64,000 bases of DNA from Trichosanthes cucumerina (taxonomy: Eukaryota > Streptophyta > Magnoliopsida > Cucurbitales > Cucurbitaceae): the NCBI GenBank assembly GCA_036507285.1, contig CM071836.1:83095505-83159504 (forward strand), read 5' to 3'. The translations under genes were made by a program, and so were the position numbers. Shown in pieces: positions 32,908 through 44,973 of the stretch; the stretch's first letter is position 1, and each line of letters opens with the position of its first letter. The notes below the pieces were generated by a model, which saw only the letters and a program-made list of their open reading frames with translations, was not told the DNA's origin and did no database searches.

Positions 32908-33250
32908 GCGTGCACGTTCACAATGACCAGCGACGTTGAATAGCTTGATGCAGCAGGCCCAACAAAGATGATGCTGTTGTTATTTAATAGTTGTTTCGAG
33001 GTTAGAATTGTGATTTCCTTGTGCCCTTTTATGTTATTCTGCCGGTTACGGGTTTAGCAGGATCAATAATCATCTTGTTACATCCAGTTGAACTGCTTTT
33101 GTTGTTTGGGGAGGGGGGAGAATAATTTATCATCTACACTAAAAAAATGTTTGCTTGTTAGGATTTTTGGTATAGGCTGATATTACTTAAATTGTTTTGG
33201 TAGTTACAGAACCTTGTAGATTTTCTGACTGTTTCATGATACATTTTGAA
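32908..33250 (+). other. LCB1: LCB1 3' UTR, approximate
   Basis: Non-coding DNA after the TAG at 32905-32907. T-rich with several TTGTT/TGTTTGG stretches of the kind found in plant polyadenylation regions. No AATAAA was relied on and the end is an estimate. Confidence 0.4.
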
Positions 33251-34066
33251 GTCTTAATATTCCAGTTTCTGTGTAGCTGGTTGGTTCATGAGAACTAGAT
33301 ACTCTAATTGTTGATTCAAGTTTCTGGCAAAAGAGGAAAAATTAAGTGTCGTGAATAGTCTAAATGAAACCACCGAGTTTTGATCTTTTTGAGTTTTTGG
33401 CAATTTTAATCATAATCGTTACTAATTTTCTGTAGAATGTATAGTTAAACACTTGTAATTTTGTAATTTATCCCCTTGACATCAAAGAAAATTAAAGGAT
33501 AATTTTAATGATGTATCTTTGAGTATCATCAACGTCTGAATATTCTCTGTATCAAGAAAATACTCACAACCTACTACTAAAATGTCCTGCATTATTTTTC
33601 CTATATAAGGTGTGGATATGAATTTATAACTATTTTGAGAGGTGGAAGTGCTTTTACTACTAAATTATATGTCGAGATTGACTAGTGATTTACAAAAATG
33701 ACCTTTACTTTTTATGGGTGCGAAATTGTGCCTGTGTGAGGATTTTCATGTATGCTTAGGCCAAGAAACCTGTCTCTTTTGTAGCTTTGACTTTTACTCA
33801 GTTTTAACTTGAACTTTGGTTAAGGTTATTTGATTATTAGACTCTACAATGTTAAAAATGAGTATTAAATTTTCACGACCATTCACATGGTATTAAATTT
33901 TGACATTTTCATCAATATTTTCACATAATATTATAAATGTGACATTGACATAGAGAGTGTATTATATCATAATTTCTTTTGATGAAATATTAAAAAATAG
34001 CAAAAAAAAAATCATTAATGTGAATATATTATAAATAATAAGTATTTCAACTTGTTTAAAAAGTAA

Positions 34067-34351
34067 GGTTTCGTTTGATGACCATTTGGTTTTTTGTTTT
34101 TAGTTTTTGAAAATTGTGCTTGTTTTCTCATCTTTTCTCTATGATCATTCTTAAGAAAATATTTCAATGTTTAACCAAATTCTAAAACCAAGAACAAATT
34201 CCTAAAAACTGTTTTTTTTTAGTTTTCAAAATTTGGGTTAGTTTTTTAAAACACAAGTAAAAAGTGAAAAACAAAACAAGGAAACTATTGAGTATAGTAG
34301 TAGTATTTATAAGCTTAATTTTTAAAAATTAAATGGTTATCAAACGGAGCC
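34067..34351. mobile_element. Tourist-like MITE, family A, 285 bp
   Basis: The left end GGTTTCGTTTGATGACCATTT and right end (inward) GGCTCCGTTTGATAACCATTT are inverted copies, followed by TTTTTAGTTTTTGAAAATT-type sequence. TAA flanks it at 34064-34066 and 34352-34354. A TWA triplet and these ends point to the PIF/Harbinger superfamily. Several other copies lie in the window. Confidence 0.82.
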
Positions 34352-34354
34352 TAA

Positions 34355-34728
34355 AATATTTGTTCATTAATTTAAACATTTTTTTTTTAATTTTTATGTT
34401 TTCATAACTTCTCAAGAAATATCCATTGACATCAACATTTTCATAAAATTGAGATTTCGACATTTCCGTCGGCATCAACATTTTAAACTTTACTCACAAG
34501 TAATCTAATGACATCAACATTCTCATAAAATTGAGATTTCGACATTTTCATCGACACCAACTTTTTAAACTTTGCTCAAGTAAAATATATGCATGCATAT
34601 TATCTTACAAATATATATAATCCTAAGAAGATAATGTCTCTTTGTACCAGAAATCTTGTGTTAAATGTGTTTGTTTTCATTTGAATGTAATTTACAGAAA
34701 AAGTGTATATCTTCTGTTTTCTGGTTGC

Positions 34729-34784
<56 letters not shown>

Positions 34785-36215
34785 AACTGGAAACAGCAAA
34801 GATTGTTGGGTGTGGTTAGTTTGTGCTCAGATCCAGCTGAGGCTGCTTTATTTTGTTGCATTTTGCAGCTGATAAAATGATGTGGATGCAAATGTAAATG
34901 CCTCATTCATTCCCCTTTTTCTCCATAACTCACTGACCCAACCAACACTCAACTTCATCAATCTTACTACTTTCACTTCCCTTTCTTTCTACCATCTTTA
35001 TTACTATATGCTCTTATGCAATTTTTCTATTCATAAAATCATTATGTAACATTTCAATTTAATTATACCCAATTATGCTGAACTACTTCTGTACAAAATT
35101 ATTATTGTCTTTTTTTTTTTTACCTCGTCCCATTCAAACATTGCTACAATTGAGAGTTTTTTCGTGGCAGTTTTATTTGTCGTTTTAAATGTTTTCAAAA
35201 TAATTTTTTTTTTAATAATAATAGAACTGAAGATCTCAATTTGGATAAGGAAGGTTACTGAAGCAAGAAAAATACTCATTTAGGTGTGAGTTCAAAACAT
35301 ATATGTACCATGTAGAAATAACAATGATTAAATCGAGTTAAGAAAAAAAAAAAAAAAACATAAACTTTTGGTTCTAGCTTAAAAGAATTTGTTGACTATT
35401 TTTATGTTTTCGGATTCACTGAATTTAGTGAATATGTGTTTGACAGATGTGTTTCCGAAAACTGTTTTCGGATTTTGGGATCCAAATAGTAAAAATTTTG
35501 AAGACAACATTTTTATGTTTTCATTGTATCTAGATTCTGAATTTAAAATTTTAAAATGCAGAATTATATTGAACAAAGATAAAAATCTTAATAAATAAAA
35601 TATTTCATGTTATAAAACTCAATTTATTTTTGTTAAATTAAAATATGTATAATATAATGTAATATAAATTGCATAATATTATATTACAAAATGATAATTC
35701 TATAAAATTTATAAAATCATGTTCATAAATTAATTAATAATGACTTATATTCAATCTAATTATTAGTTTTGCAACTACAACTAATTTCATGATCTATAAA
35801 TATGTTATAAGACACACTTTAAATAACCATTTAGAATAGAATTAAATTTCTGAATCACTAAACACATATCTGAAAACATGAAATACAACTCTGTTTTCAT
35901 TGAATATCTTGTTTTTAAATTTCTGTTTTCAGATTGCTTACCAAACATACTCTTAGTTTTTTGCGGCTTTAAAAGGAACGCTCACAAATAACGAAGAGTG
36001 ATGAAACATTGTTGATCGAACTTTATTGGCTTCAAAAAATATATATTAGTTTTTATATTCATTTAGGTCTTATGTAACATGTAACTAGATTTATTTTTTT
36101 CTTTTTTGAAGTTTTATAGTGAGATATATGGGTCTAAGCATTCGTGTAACTGGACAAACCTATTTTGATGTGTACTAGTTCCTCCAGTTGTGTTGATACT
36201 TTTTAGTAATATTTT
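34355..36215. other. AT-rich intergenic DNA
   Basis: No gene or element with clear ends was found, apart from an (AAT)n microsatellite at 34729-34782. Two direct copies of a block with CATAAAATTGAGATTTCGACATTT (about 34440 and 34525) are a local duplication. The region around 35330-35960 looks like diverged repeat DNA (GAAAACTGTTTTCGGATTTT), but no boundaries could be set. Confidence 0.4.
34729..34782 (+). repeat. (AAT)18 microsatellite
   Basis: An uninterrupted AAT run of about 18 units. The poly-Asn and poly-Tyr open frames across it are artefacts. Confidence 0.97.
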
Positions 36216-36267
36216 GGTCCCATTCGATAACTATTTGGTTTTTTATTTTTTGTTTTTAAAAATTAAG

Positions 36268-37585
36268 TGTAACACCCCGAAAAAGTGAACACAATTATTC
36301 GAGGCATTACTTCCAAGTTGTGTCGTTCGTGCCGAAAATCTGGCAGCATAACGACGCAACCTGGACAAACCGAAAAATTTACAGAAAACCTGAACCTAAA
36401 CGAGAGCACTTCAAAAGACTCACGCCTCCACCAAACTACACAGAAACATAGGCTGGGCTCCAGTCCCTCGGAGTTAACAGAGATCTCAAACAACAGAAGC
36501 ATTCTTTGAATACGAAAGAAAACAACAGAACATGCTTTAATCCAAACGAAACAGTAACGATACAAACTAAGTTTAAAAACATAACGAAAGAAACATAACG
36601 CAACAGAAGAAAAGAAAATGAAAAGAACAACTCCTAACGCAACCCCTAAGTCCTACAAGTCTTCCATAGCCTCGCAGGGGTCTCGCCGTCGGTGGTCATC
36701 TCCTTTGGTTTGCCTTACCGCGCAACAAAAGAAATAAAGAAGGAATGAGTATAAAAATATACTCAGTAAGCAGCCCACTTCGTCCAAGAATAAAGAACAT
36801 AAAGAACGGCCTTAGACTTAGCTAAACACGACACCTAGACCGCCAAACAACCTCAACAAGCATCCCCGGCCCTACTCTCACTCGGGTTTCTCGGCCTGTC
36901 CTACCCTTAGCTCCTAGGCGGGTTGGCAAAGACGTGGCCACGAGACTCATCCCGGGCTCGCACTAGGGGCGAAGGACTCTATCCAACCCCTCTGACTCTA
37001 AGGATCACACCCCGAGTCGCACAACTGGATGGGGGCGGACCACCACATCCCATAAACATTAAAGCGGTACTACCGCGCACAATCGACCACGAGCTCATTC
37101 TCGGGTCTACACTAGGGCGAAGGATTATATCCAACCCCTCTGACTCTAGGAATCATTTTTCGAGTCGCACAACTGGATGGAGGACGAACCACCACATCCC
37201 ATATCAACATCAATTGCGGTACTACCACGCACAATAGACCACGAGGCTCATTCTCGGGTTTGCACTAGGGCGAAGGACTATATCCAACCCCTCTGACTCT
37301 AGGAATCATTTCCCGAGTCGCACAACTGGATGGAGGACGGACCACCACATCCCATATCAACATGAACATCAACTGGTTGTTGCCCAACCCATTTTCTGAT
37401 TGAAGTTTGGTGGGGGTTGGACATTCCTAGAAACTCTTTGAAGTGTTTTCTATTTGATAAGTTCCAGGATAATTTTTGGTTTTCTCCTGGATGTGTCGTT
37501 ATCTTTGCCGAAATTTAGGTCTTGACGACGGTGTGGTGAGTAACTTCCCTAACATAGGTTCGTCTCGAATTTTAGGGTCGTTACA
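36268..37585 (-). mobile_element. gypsy (Tekay/Del-like) solo LTR, 1318 bp
   Basis: Termini TGTAACACCCC (36268) and GGGTCGTTACA (37585), with a perfect 5-bp TSD TTAAG at 36263-36267 and 37586-37590. The minus orientation follows from similarity to the LTR at 26449-29174. It contains a tandem repeat of about 160 bp (about three units, 36930-37370; GAAGGACTATATCCAACCCC and CACAACTGGATGGAGGACG recur). The frame at 36923-37237 is that repeat and not a gene. Confidence 0.88.
36930..37370. repeat. tandem repeat of about 160 bp in the solo LTR
   Basis: Three units share CACTAGGGCGAAGGA, TATCCAACCCCTCTGACTCT, GAGTCGCACAACTGGATGG and ACCACCACATCCCATA. The first is the most diverged. Confidence 0.8.
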
Positions 37586-37810
37586 TTAAGTTACTTCTAC
37601 CAAGGAATTTTTATGTTTTCTTACCTAGTTTGTACCTATGTTTATAAAAATCAAGCTAAAAAAAGTAGTCTTCAATGTTTTTGTTTTTGAAATTTGGCTA
37701 GAAACTTAAATGGTACCTAAAAAAAATGGAAATCATTATAAAGAAAATGAAAGGAGATTATGAAAAAACAAACATAATTTTAAAAAACCAAATGATTATC
37801 AAACGATACC

Positions 37811-38477
37811 TTCATTATTGAGTTTCAACATTCTTATACATAATATTTTTAAAACCTAGGTTTGATTTTGTAAAATATTTTTGTAGGGAGGTTTGAAAAT
37901 TTCTATAGCATGATTTAAGTACTTGGTTGATTTATTAGTTATTTGTGTGACAATTTTCTAACTTTATTTTAAATAGCCATTAATTTTCAATTTATTTAAA
38001 CTTAAAGTTCAATCTTAATAAAAATAAAAATAAAAATAAAAATGATTAATTAATAAACAAAGTACAACTATTAAAAGACAAACTTAATAAGGAACAATTC
38101 TCACCTGGTAGGTTTGCACTTGCACAGCTAAGTAAGATTTAGAAAAATACAATATAGAATGATATTTTGCTATGTTGTATTTGAAGAATGTGAATTTTAT
38201 AATAATTTATAAGAATCTAAAACTCATTCTTTAAACCATTTGGTGGGAGGCAATAATGTAAATTGTAAAATGATAATGATGATCACCAAACTAAACTAAT
38301 AATGGTGACACGTCTCTTAAAAATCCCAGTTTTGTTTAGTTTAGTTTAGTTTAGATTAGGTGCCGCCTCACCAACAAAGCACTTATTAGTTTATTTTATT
38401 AATTAGATTTGTTAATCTCAACCCCCTGCTATTTTCCTAGTCATATCCGCATCCACCTCCTAAATCTAGAAATATTA
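37811..38477. other. intergenic DNA, nothing recognised
   Basis: AT-rich, with a short (AAAAAT)n run near 38020-38045 and a (GTTTA)n run near 38333-38355. No coding or repeat family was identified. Confidence 0.4.
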
Positions 38478-38770
38478 GCCAACATTCGATAACCCTCTCT
38501 TTTTTAGTTTTTAAAAATTAAGCAAAAAAATACTACTTCTACTAATAAGTTTCTATGTGCTTTTATCTACTTTGTATTTATGTTTTCAAAAACCAAGTTA
38601 AATTTTGAAAACTAATTTTTTTTTGGGTTTTTGAAATTTAGCTAGAAATTTAAATGATATCTTAAGAAAGATGGAAATCGTTGTAGAGAATATGAAAAGA
38701 TTGTGGAAAAATGAGCATAATAATTTTCAAAAATCAAAAACTTAAAATTAAATGGTTATCAAACGAGACT
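38478..38770. mobile_element. family A MITE, 293 bp
   Basis: The left end has CATTCGATAACC and the right TTAAATGGTTATCAAACGAGACT, inverted relative to each other, with TTA at 38475-38477 and 38771-38773. The interior (AAGTTTCTATGTGCTTTTATC, AAAACCAAGTTAAATTTTG, AATTTAGCTAGAAA) matches other family A copies at 53168 and 62728. Confidence 0.78.
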
Positions 38771-39047
38771 TTAATTAGCTCATTCCACATGACAAACCAA
38801 ACAAGTTAGAGTCACAACAAAAATATAAGAGAGAGAGAAAAAAAAGAACACAAAAATTTATACTTGTTCGTCCCAAATTGGAGATAACGTTCAACTTTTC
38901 TGCAACGGCAGGTTCTAATAAAATTTTAGAGATTACAAGAAGTATCAAACTACTCAATAGTCCAATAAAGCCGTTGATTTCCATATATCACAACATGATA
39001 ATTTAGATGAACAATAAAAAACAATACTCTCAAACTAGGAGAGACAA

Positions 39048-40907
39048 TGTGATGCCCGATCTAATCAGGTATGCCAAGACTGAGTTCTAAGTGCAATTTA
39101 TTTAATCCCCGACCCAAGTAGGAGTTATTTAGCGATTCGGGGCAAAGTTTAATTTTTTTGGAACTTTGGAGGTAGGTGGGTGATTCTCTCGTTCTTTAGA
39201 GGGACCTAAGTTAAATGTTGAAGGTTTTAAATTCAGGCTATTCGAGTTCCTAACGCGTTAGTTTCGTCCCTCGCCTTCTCATTTTTGCGTGGGAGCTTGT
39301 TCAAAGAACGAGGATTTCCAGGTAAGCCTTTCTTTCCCTCTCTTGTATCTCTTTTCTTTTAGGTTTATTTTAAAAAAAAAAGTTAATAAAAATAAAAAAA
39401 GAAAGGAAGAGTGTCTTCGTGAGTCGTTTGCCCCTCAGTCATGCCCTTCTTGTTGCAGGTTCCTTTGGCATCGTCTCCCCACCGCCGCAACCTCATCGAT
39501 CGTCGTCCCCTACGCGAGCACGCACCGTCCTCATTTTTGCTCTGTCCTGCACTGACCCCCTCGTTTTCGTTCTACCCTCGCGTCGTGCTGCCCCTCGCGC
39601 GTCGGTTCCCTTCACGCAGACCACCGTCGTCGCCCCTCGTCATCCGGTGAGTTCCCTTTCTCTTCCCTTTTCTGTTTTGTGTGCTCAACCTTGGATCTCA
39701 ATGACCCCTGCCTTTTTCCTAAATCGAGCCGCCACCAGTTAGCCTACCTATACGCTTCTATGTCTCTCCCAATCGCTGTTTGAACCCTTCTATCAATTGG
39801 GTTGGGTCTCACTCCTGTTTGGGGCTAACCGATTCGTGTTGTTTTGGATAGGGGTTTGAGGTTGTTTGAAGGTTGTCTAAGGTTTAAGCTAAGTTAGAGT
39901 TGGTAGGTTGCTTGGCAAAACATGTTCGTTTCAGCATCGAGGTCTTGGAGGCCTGCGCAAACTGGAGTGGTTTGTTCCTTTTAGGCGAGCCAGTGAGCTA
40001 GAGAGTGGTTCAGGCTTGCTCGGGTTCGACATTCGTTCCTCAGGTAGAGGTTGTTCGGGTGTTGGTGGCACACTTACTCAGGCGAGCTAGTTGCGTAGCT
40101 AAGGAAGGAATAACAGTTTCGTGTACACAATTCAAGGTAAGTAGCCATTTAGATTTGCACGTAGGCCCGTAAGCGAGGGGACTTGCGTGGTTGATGGTTG
40201 TTTAATGTTGTGTTGCTTGTTGAACCTAGTAGTATGTGTGCATGTGGAAACGAGTTCTTGTTGCGTGAATGTTTGGTTGTGGTTTAATCTGGGTTGGGCA
40301 TGATAGTTGTTCGATATATCTAACAATTGGAATTTTTGACTTGTATTAACTTGAATGATGTTATTTAGCTTGCCATGGAAATCTATTATTTACTATTCTT
40401 CGAGTTATTGAATGGTATAGTCTTTTATTCTTGACTTGTTCTTGTTGTGTTGAGGGGTTGATTGATTCAGGAGCGTGGGGCGTGAGGAGTTTGACTGGGT
40501 AGGTGATGAGGGTAATGTCTAGGCTATAAGTGAGGCCCAATGGATTGTGAAGCCTAGTTTACTTTCGAATCGAGCTATAGGACTTGAACCCCTTACTTCC
40601 GAACTCTCCTAATAGTCCCAGGCTTCCATTCGACGAGATTACAAGATGGGTGGTTGAGAGAGAGGCCCTTCATTTGACGAGATTACGAGACGGGTGGTTG
40701 GGAGTGAGACCCTCCATTCGATGTGATGGCTCTGGGGTACTATCCCGACGAGCAGAAGCAGTGACATGTGGCGAAATGTACCCTCCACAAAAGATTTTGG
40801 TTTTCTCCTAGCTAGTTATGTTGTTATGCTGCCGAAATTTCGACGCAGACGATGTGGCGTAGTAACTTCCCTGAGTAGGTTCAACTCCAATTTTTAAGGT
40901 CGTTATA
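39048..40907 (-). mobile_element. gypsy-type solo LTR, about 1.86 kb
   Basis: The right end (CGAAATTTCGACGCAGACG, GTAACTTCCCTGAGTAGGTT, AAGGTCGTTATA) corresponds to the right end of the solo LTR at 36268-37585, so the orientation is minus. The left end is TGTGATGCCCGATC. The flanking 5-mers GACAA (39043-39047) and GACGA (40908-40912) differ by one base and are the best TSD candidate. GC-rich Arg/Ser-rich frames at 39419-39742 arise from the LTR leader-like sequence and are not genes. Confidence 0.68.
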
Positions 40908-40912
40908 GACGA

Positions 40913-41892
40913 ACACTCTTTTTCTCTCTTATAAACCTCGCTACATAATACAGTACACTCACAATTATGCTATATGTATATATATTGTCGTAGTTTGATG
41001 TATCCACGGAATGGGCCAAGGCACATTTGCCTTCAAACTTTTGTGCATGTGCGTCTAGCTGAAGATGTTCATCAAATATGTCACTGTTGTTTTGGCTCCT
41101 AGGGATATCTTTGAAATAATTAGCAAAGTTCAAAGATGTATATATATTTTTTTAATAATTTAGCCAATAAAATTCATATGAAAGAATATGATTTGACAAT
41201 TAATTAGATAGATTTAAAAAAAAATAACAACATCTTAATTTATTTGATTTGGTTGATTATCTCAAATCTAATTCAATTCTAATCCACTGCGTTTATTCAT
41301 TTATAACTTTTTTAATCTAAGCAATTGCATTTTAATCAACTTAGACAAGTCGAGCATGCAACTATTGAGAACCCATCTTATTCAACTAACATAGATTACT
41401 AGATGAAAAATTTTAATTAACTCCAATATCGACAATAAATTAAGATAGCACCTTCTTTGGTATGTAATTTGCAACTGAATTTAGATTATGTTCAACACTA
41501 TACGATGTTACTTTATTCCAAATTCATGTAACAAAGTATACCAAATTGATTTTTCATTCACTAATATCAATTATAAAGACTAAAAATAAGCAAAGTCAAA
41601 AGCATAGGGTGGATATATTTCAAAATTTACAAAGTAAAAAAATGCTAAATAGATACGATATTAAAAAATATTTATAAAAAACGATTTTTTTTAAATTTTT
41701 TATTTTAAAAGAAACAAAATAATGCATACCTAAGTACCAAATGGAAAGGGTTACCGTAAATGAGGTTATTCCATTTATCCCCTTTGCCATTGCGTGGATG
41801 AAAAGCCATTCTCTCTCTCTCTTTCTCTCTCTAACACACAATCTTTCCATCCACCAACGAGCACCGACCTCCCTCCTCTCTATCTCTCTCTT

Positions 41893-41936
<44 letters not shown>

Positions 41937-42286
41937 TACCCACTTGTTTTGTGCGCAAACAAATGCTTATAAATGATATGATATGATTCCTTCTCATCAT
42001 ACAAATAAAAGTAAACCATTATTAATATCTCCCCCTCATTCTCCAAAAAAAAAAAAAAAATGTATATATATTCAATCTAGTCGTGTTCTTCTAATCATTA
42101 AATGCTTAACCAAACCATAATCTTATAAAATTACAATCACATTATTCAATACATTTATGAAATTTGAAGGTATAAAATACTAATTATCTGAAATTTAAAT
42201 TTATTTATGTAGGTTAGAGATTTGTATTGTGCAATATGACTTATCTTATCTATCCCTAATAATAGTTAGATACAAAATCCATATAT
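40913..42286. other. intergenic DNA with microsatellites
   Basis: A (CT)n run at about 41809-41832, an (AT)n run at about 41897-41931, and a poly-A run near 42046-42060. No gene or clear transposon ends. All ORFs are short and biased. Confidence 0.45.
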
Positions 42287-42289
42287 TTA

Positions 42290-42721
42290 GTGCATATTTG
42301 AGAATGATTTTAGAAATATTGATTTTAGTGTAATTGATTTGTGTATAATTGATTTATTAAAAGTGATTTTTATATAATCATTTTCATGTTTGGTTCTATA
42401 CTTTTAATAGTGATTTTGGTTTTGAAAAAATCCACTTTTTATGGAAATTTATGAATTTTGACAAAAGATTACGGTTTTTACTCATCATTGAAAGTATACT
42501 ATTTTAAAAAATGAATAATAGTCATTTTAAATTACAATCACTTGATAAAAATGACTTATAATCACCTCGCAAGTGATTGAAAGAGAATCACTTCAAATGA
42601 TTTTGGATTCTTCAAAAATCACTTGCTTAATATTGCCAAATATCACAATTTGGATAGGAAAGTGATTTTAGACATGTCAAAAGTGATTTTGGTCACTCCA
42701 AAATCACTCCCAAACATGTCC
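42290..42721. mobile_element. PIF/Harbinger-like MITE, family B, 432 bp
   Basis: The left end GTGCATATTTGAGAATGATTTT and right end (inward) GGACATGTTTGGGAGTGATTTT match as inverted repeats. TTA lies at 42287-42289 and 42722-42724. AGTGATTTT-type motifs recur through the interior. It is distinct from family A. Confidence 0.78.
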
Positions 42722-42728
42722 TTAAACG

Positions 42729-43197
42729 TATGGGTGAGCATCGATCGGTCGGGGTCGGTTTTCGACCCCAACCGACCCCCGAACCGACCAAGGGCGGTCG
42801 GATCGGTCGGTTTTTTTTTTTTTTTTTTAAACCTTACCAAAACCAACCGACCGATCGATCGATCGATCGATGATTTGGTGGTTTATATATATATATATTT
42901 AATTATTTATTTAATTATTTATTTAATATTTATAATTATTATTTTATAATTATTTAATAATTTATAATTATTATTTAATTATTTTGAGAAAATCTTTTTA
43001 GTTTTTTATTTTTTTAATTATTATTATTATTATTTTATATATATATATATATATATTTTAATTTTCGATTGGTTCGGTCGGTTTTGTGAAGACCAAAACC
43101 GACCCCGACCAAAACCTACACAAAACCGACCGACCGTCCTCGGTTCGATCGGTCGAGTCGGTTTTCGGTATTTTTTGCTCACCCCTACTTAAACGTG
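42729..43197. mobile_element. hAT-type MITE, 469 bp
   Basis: Ends TATGGGTGAGCA and (inward from the right) TAGGGGTGAGCA, with inner GGTCGGTTTTCG/CGAAAACCGAC-type arms. A perfect 8-bp TSD CTTAAACG at 42721-42728 and 43198-43205 marks the hAT superfamily. The interior has a poly-T run, a (TCGA)n run and a TTTAATTATTTA-type repeat. It landed exactly at the right border of the family B MITE. Confidence 0.9.
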
Positions 43198-43239
43198 TAA
43201 AACTATGAGATCCATTGTAACAATCTCTCTAAATAATTT

Positions 43240-43732
43240 CTAAACCTAAACAAATCCTAATCCACATTGTCCCGTCCCACATGCCTCACACCTCCCATGT
43301 TAGATTCTTATTTATTTTCCCCTTATCTGCCTAAGCATATGGTCTAGAAAACTAATTATACAATTTGGTTCCCTTCCTTTTTCTTTTTTAAAAAAGAAAG
43401 AAAATTTGTTAGATAGACAGACAGAGTGACAGACGATTGAATTTGTCGGCCATCTTTGGATTTGTCTCGACGACGTGGTGGCCGTCACCAGTTTACACTC
43501 ATTCCTCTTCTTTCTCTTCCCTCACATATAAACAAACCAAACTTCATTTCATTTCTTCCCCTATGAAACGGCGAGGCCTCCATCAAGTCCTTGTCCTATT
43601 CTAAGTCCTTCTTGCGTCTTCTCTTTGCGGTCTATTTGGTGGGGTTTGGCAGTTTTTCGCACTCTCTTCTTTACTTTCTTGTTTAACGGATTCAATCAAA
43701 GTCAGTATTGTGTGAAAATTGGCTCTGATACT
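43240..43732 (+). promoter_or_regulatory. promoter and 5' UTR of the ERF gene
   Basis: TATAAA at 43527-43532 (CACATATAAACAAACC), followed by pyrimidine-rich leader DNA to the ATG at 43733. There is no ATG between the TATA and the CDS start that is in frame and free of stops, apart from a short one at 43564. The in-frame extension upstream of 43733 has no ATG. Confidence 0.55.
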
Positions 43733-44173
43733 ATGAATGAATCTGGAGATTCCACGAACGCCGAGAAGCGTAAGCAGCAACAGCGGGAGCGACAGCGGCA
43801 GGAGAAACCTTACAGAGGAATTAGGATGAGGAAGTGGGGGAAATGGGTGGCGGAAATCAGAGAGCCCAACAAGAGGTCTAGGATTTGGCTTGGTTCTTAC
43901 ACAACCCCCGTCGCCGCCGCCAGAGCCTACGACACGGCGGTGTTTTACCTGAGAGGCCCATCGGCCCGCCTCAACTTCCCGGACCTGATCTTACAGGACA
44001 TGGACCACCAGCTGCTCGATGTTTCCCCTTCTTCAATTCGCAAAAGAGCCATTGAGGTCGGCGCCAGAGTCGACGCCGCCGCCCACCAAACTTCTCTCCG
44101 CCAATCCAAACCCATTTCCGACAAGCCCGATTTGAACCAGTTTCCGGACCCGGAAAGCTCCGATGAAGATTGA
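43733..44173 (+). CDS. AP2/ERF transcription factor, DREB A-5/group II type, with EAR motif
   Basis: A single-exon gene for a 146-aa nuclear DNA-binding protein. The N-terminus is short and rich in Gln/Arg/Lys (residues 11-25). The AP2/ERF domain covers about residues 26-83: YRGIRMRKWGKWVAEIREP, the WLGSYTT strand, AAARAYDTAVFYLRG, and ARLNFPD at the end. Val in GKWV and Glu in REP are the residues typical of the DREB subfamily. The segment IRKRAIEVGARVDA (102-115) is the conserved motif of group II ERFs (RAP2.1/RAP2.10/ERF008-like). DLNQFP at 133-138 is a DLNxxP-type EAR motif, so the protein is likely a repressor, as known for relatives in stress and hormone responses. The start is the first ATG in frame. 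Which paralogue it is cannot be decided here. Confidence 0.93.
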   Translation: MNESGDSTNAEKRKQQQRERQRQEKPYRGIRMRKWGKWVAEIREPNKRSRIWLGSYTTPVAAARAYDTAVFYLRGPSARLNFPDLILQDMDHQLLDVSPSSIRKRAIEVGARVDAAAHQTSLRQSKPISDKPDLNQFPDPESSDED

Positions 44174-44970
44174 TCGACCATCACTGTTTCATAGCTTCTC
44201 TGCCCCTGTACTCCAAAACAGGATCAGTATGAAATAGAAAAAAAAAACAAAATCAAATCGTGGGGTGAGGGTGGATTGTGGAAATTGGAAGGGAACCAAA
44301 ATGGTTTCGCTTATTGATTTGCTATATATATTTAAATATAGCTTCGAATTTGTAACAGGGGAGATGGTAAAGCAAGGTTGTTGATGGATCCGAGTACTAG
44401 TTTAACTTTTCTTCTGCATTATTTTTTAACTTTTTGTGATTGGTTTGGATTAATTTTTTTCATTTACATCTTCCGGGAAAATGGGTGTTTGAGATAAAGG
44501 AAGAAAAAGAAATGAAAGTTGGAATCACAGGAGAAATTGAAATGCGGCGTTGATTGGTGTAAATTTTGACGTTGAGCAAAGGAAGAGGAGAACATAGAAA
44601 GATAAGAGAAGAAGAAGATAAGGATGAGTTTTTTGAGGGGACCGCCGTGTGGAGTCCACAAATCAAAGGATAATGTCGCCGTCGCCGTCGCCGTCGCCAT
44701 TGCCGTCGTCATGGTGGATGCCTTTGCTTACGAAACGGAAACGGAAACCCCAAATTTTAAAGTTTATTCTAGAAGGTCGGTGGTAATATTTTCATTATTT
44801 ATTTATTTATTGTGATATTTTTATTTTATTTTATTTTACAATGGGAAAGGCAAAGGCGAATGATGCTCATAACGACGACATGACAAGACAACATAGGTTT
44901 TTAAAGAAATATTTTCGGGGGGTTTTCCAAAGATAATAAATCCAGACCGACCCCTTAGCTTATAAAATTT
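44174..44970 (+). other. ERF 3' UTR and downstream DNA
   Basis: The 3' UTR probably ends near 44400-44450 (T-rich after TTTGTGATTGG). At 44673-44710 there is a short (GCCGTC)n run. Frames around it (44464-44815) are composition-driven and no gene is called. Confidence 0.4.
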
Positions 44971-44973
44971 TTA

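Larger units (their letters stand above)
36216..37810. mobile_element. family A MITE split by a gypsy solo LTR
   Basis: The left part (36216-36267, GGTCCCATTCGATAACTATTTGG) and right part (37586-37810, ending AATGATTATCAAACGATACC) are the two ends of one Tourist-like MITE. The inner sequence resumes directly after the solo LTR. Flanking triplets are not a clean TWA pair, so the copy is older. Confidence 0.72.

Noticed and set aside
34642..34906. Open frames with poly-Asn or poly-Tyr
   Set aside because: They are translations of the (AAT)n microsatellite.
39419..39742. Ser/Arg/Pro-rich open frames
   Set aside because: They lie inside a gypsy solo LTR and three overlapping frames are open because of C/G-rich composition.
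43625..43732. N-terminal extension of the ERF protein
   Set aside because: The extension has no ATG; the first in-frame ATG is at 43733 and relatives start shortly before the AP2 domain.
44460..44815. Possible small gene around the GCCGTC repeat
   Set aside because: Short frames on both strands with Ala/Val repeats and no domain; likely 3' flanking DNA of the ERF gene.
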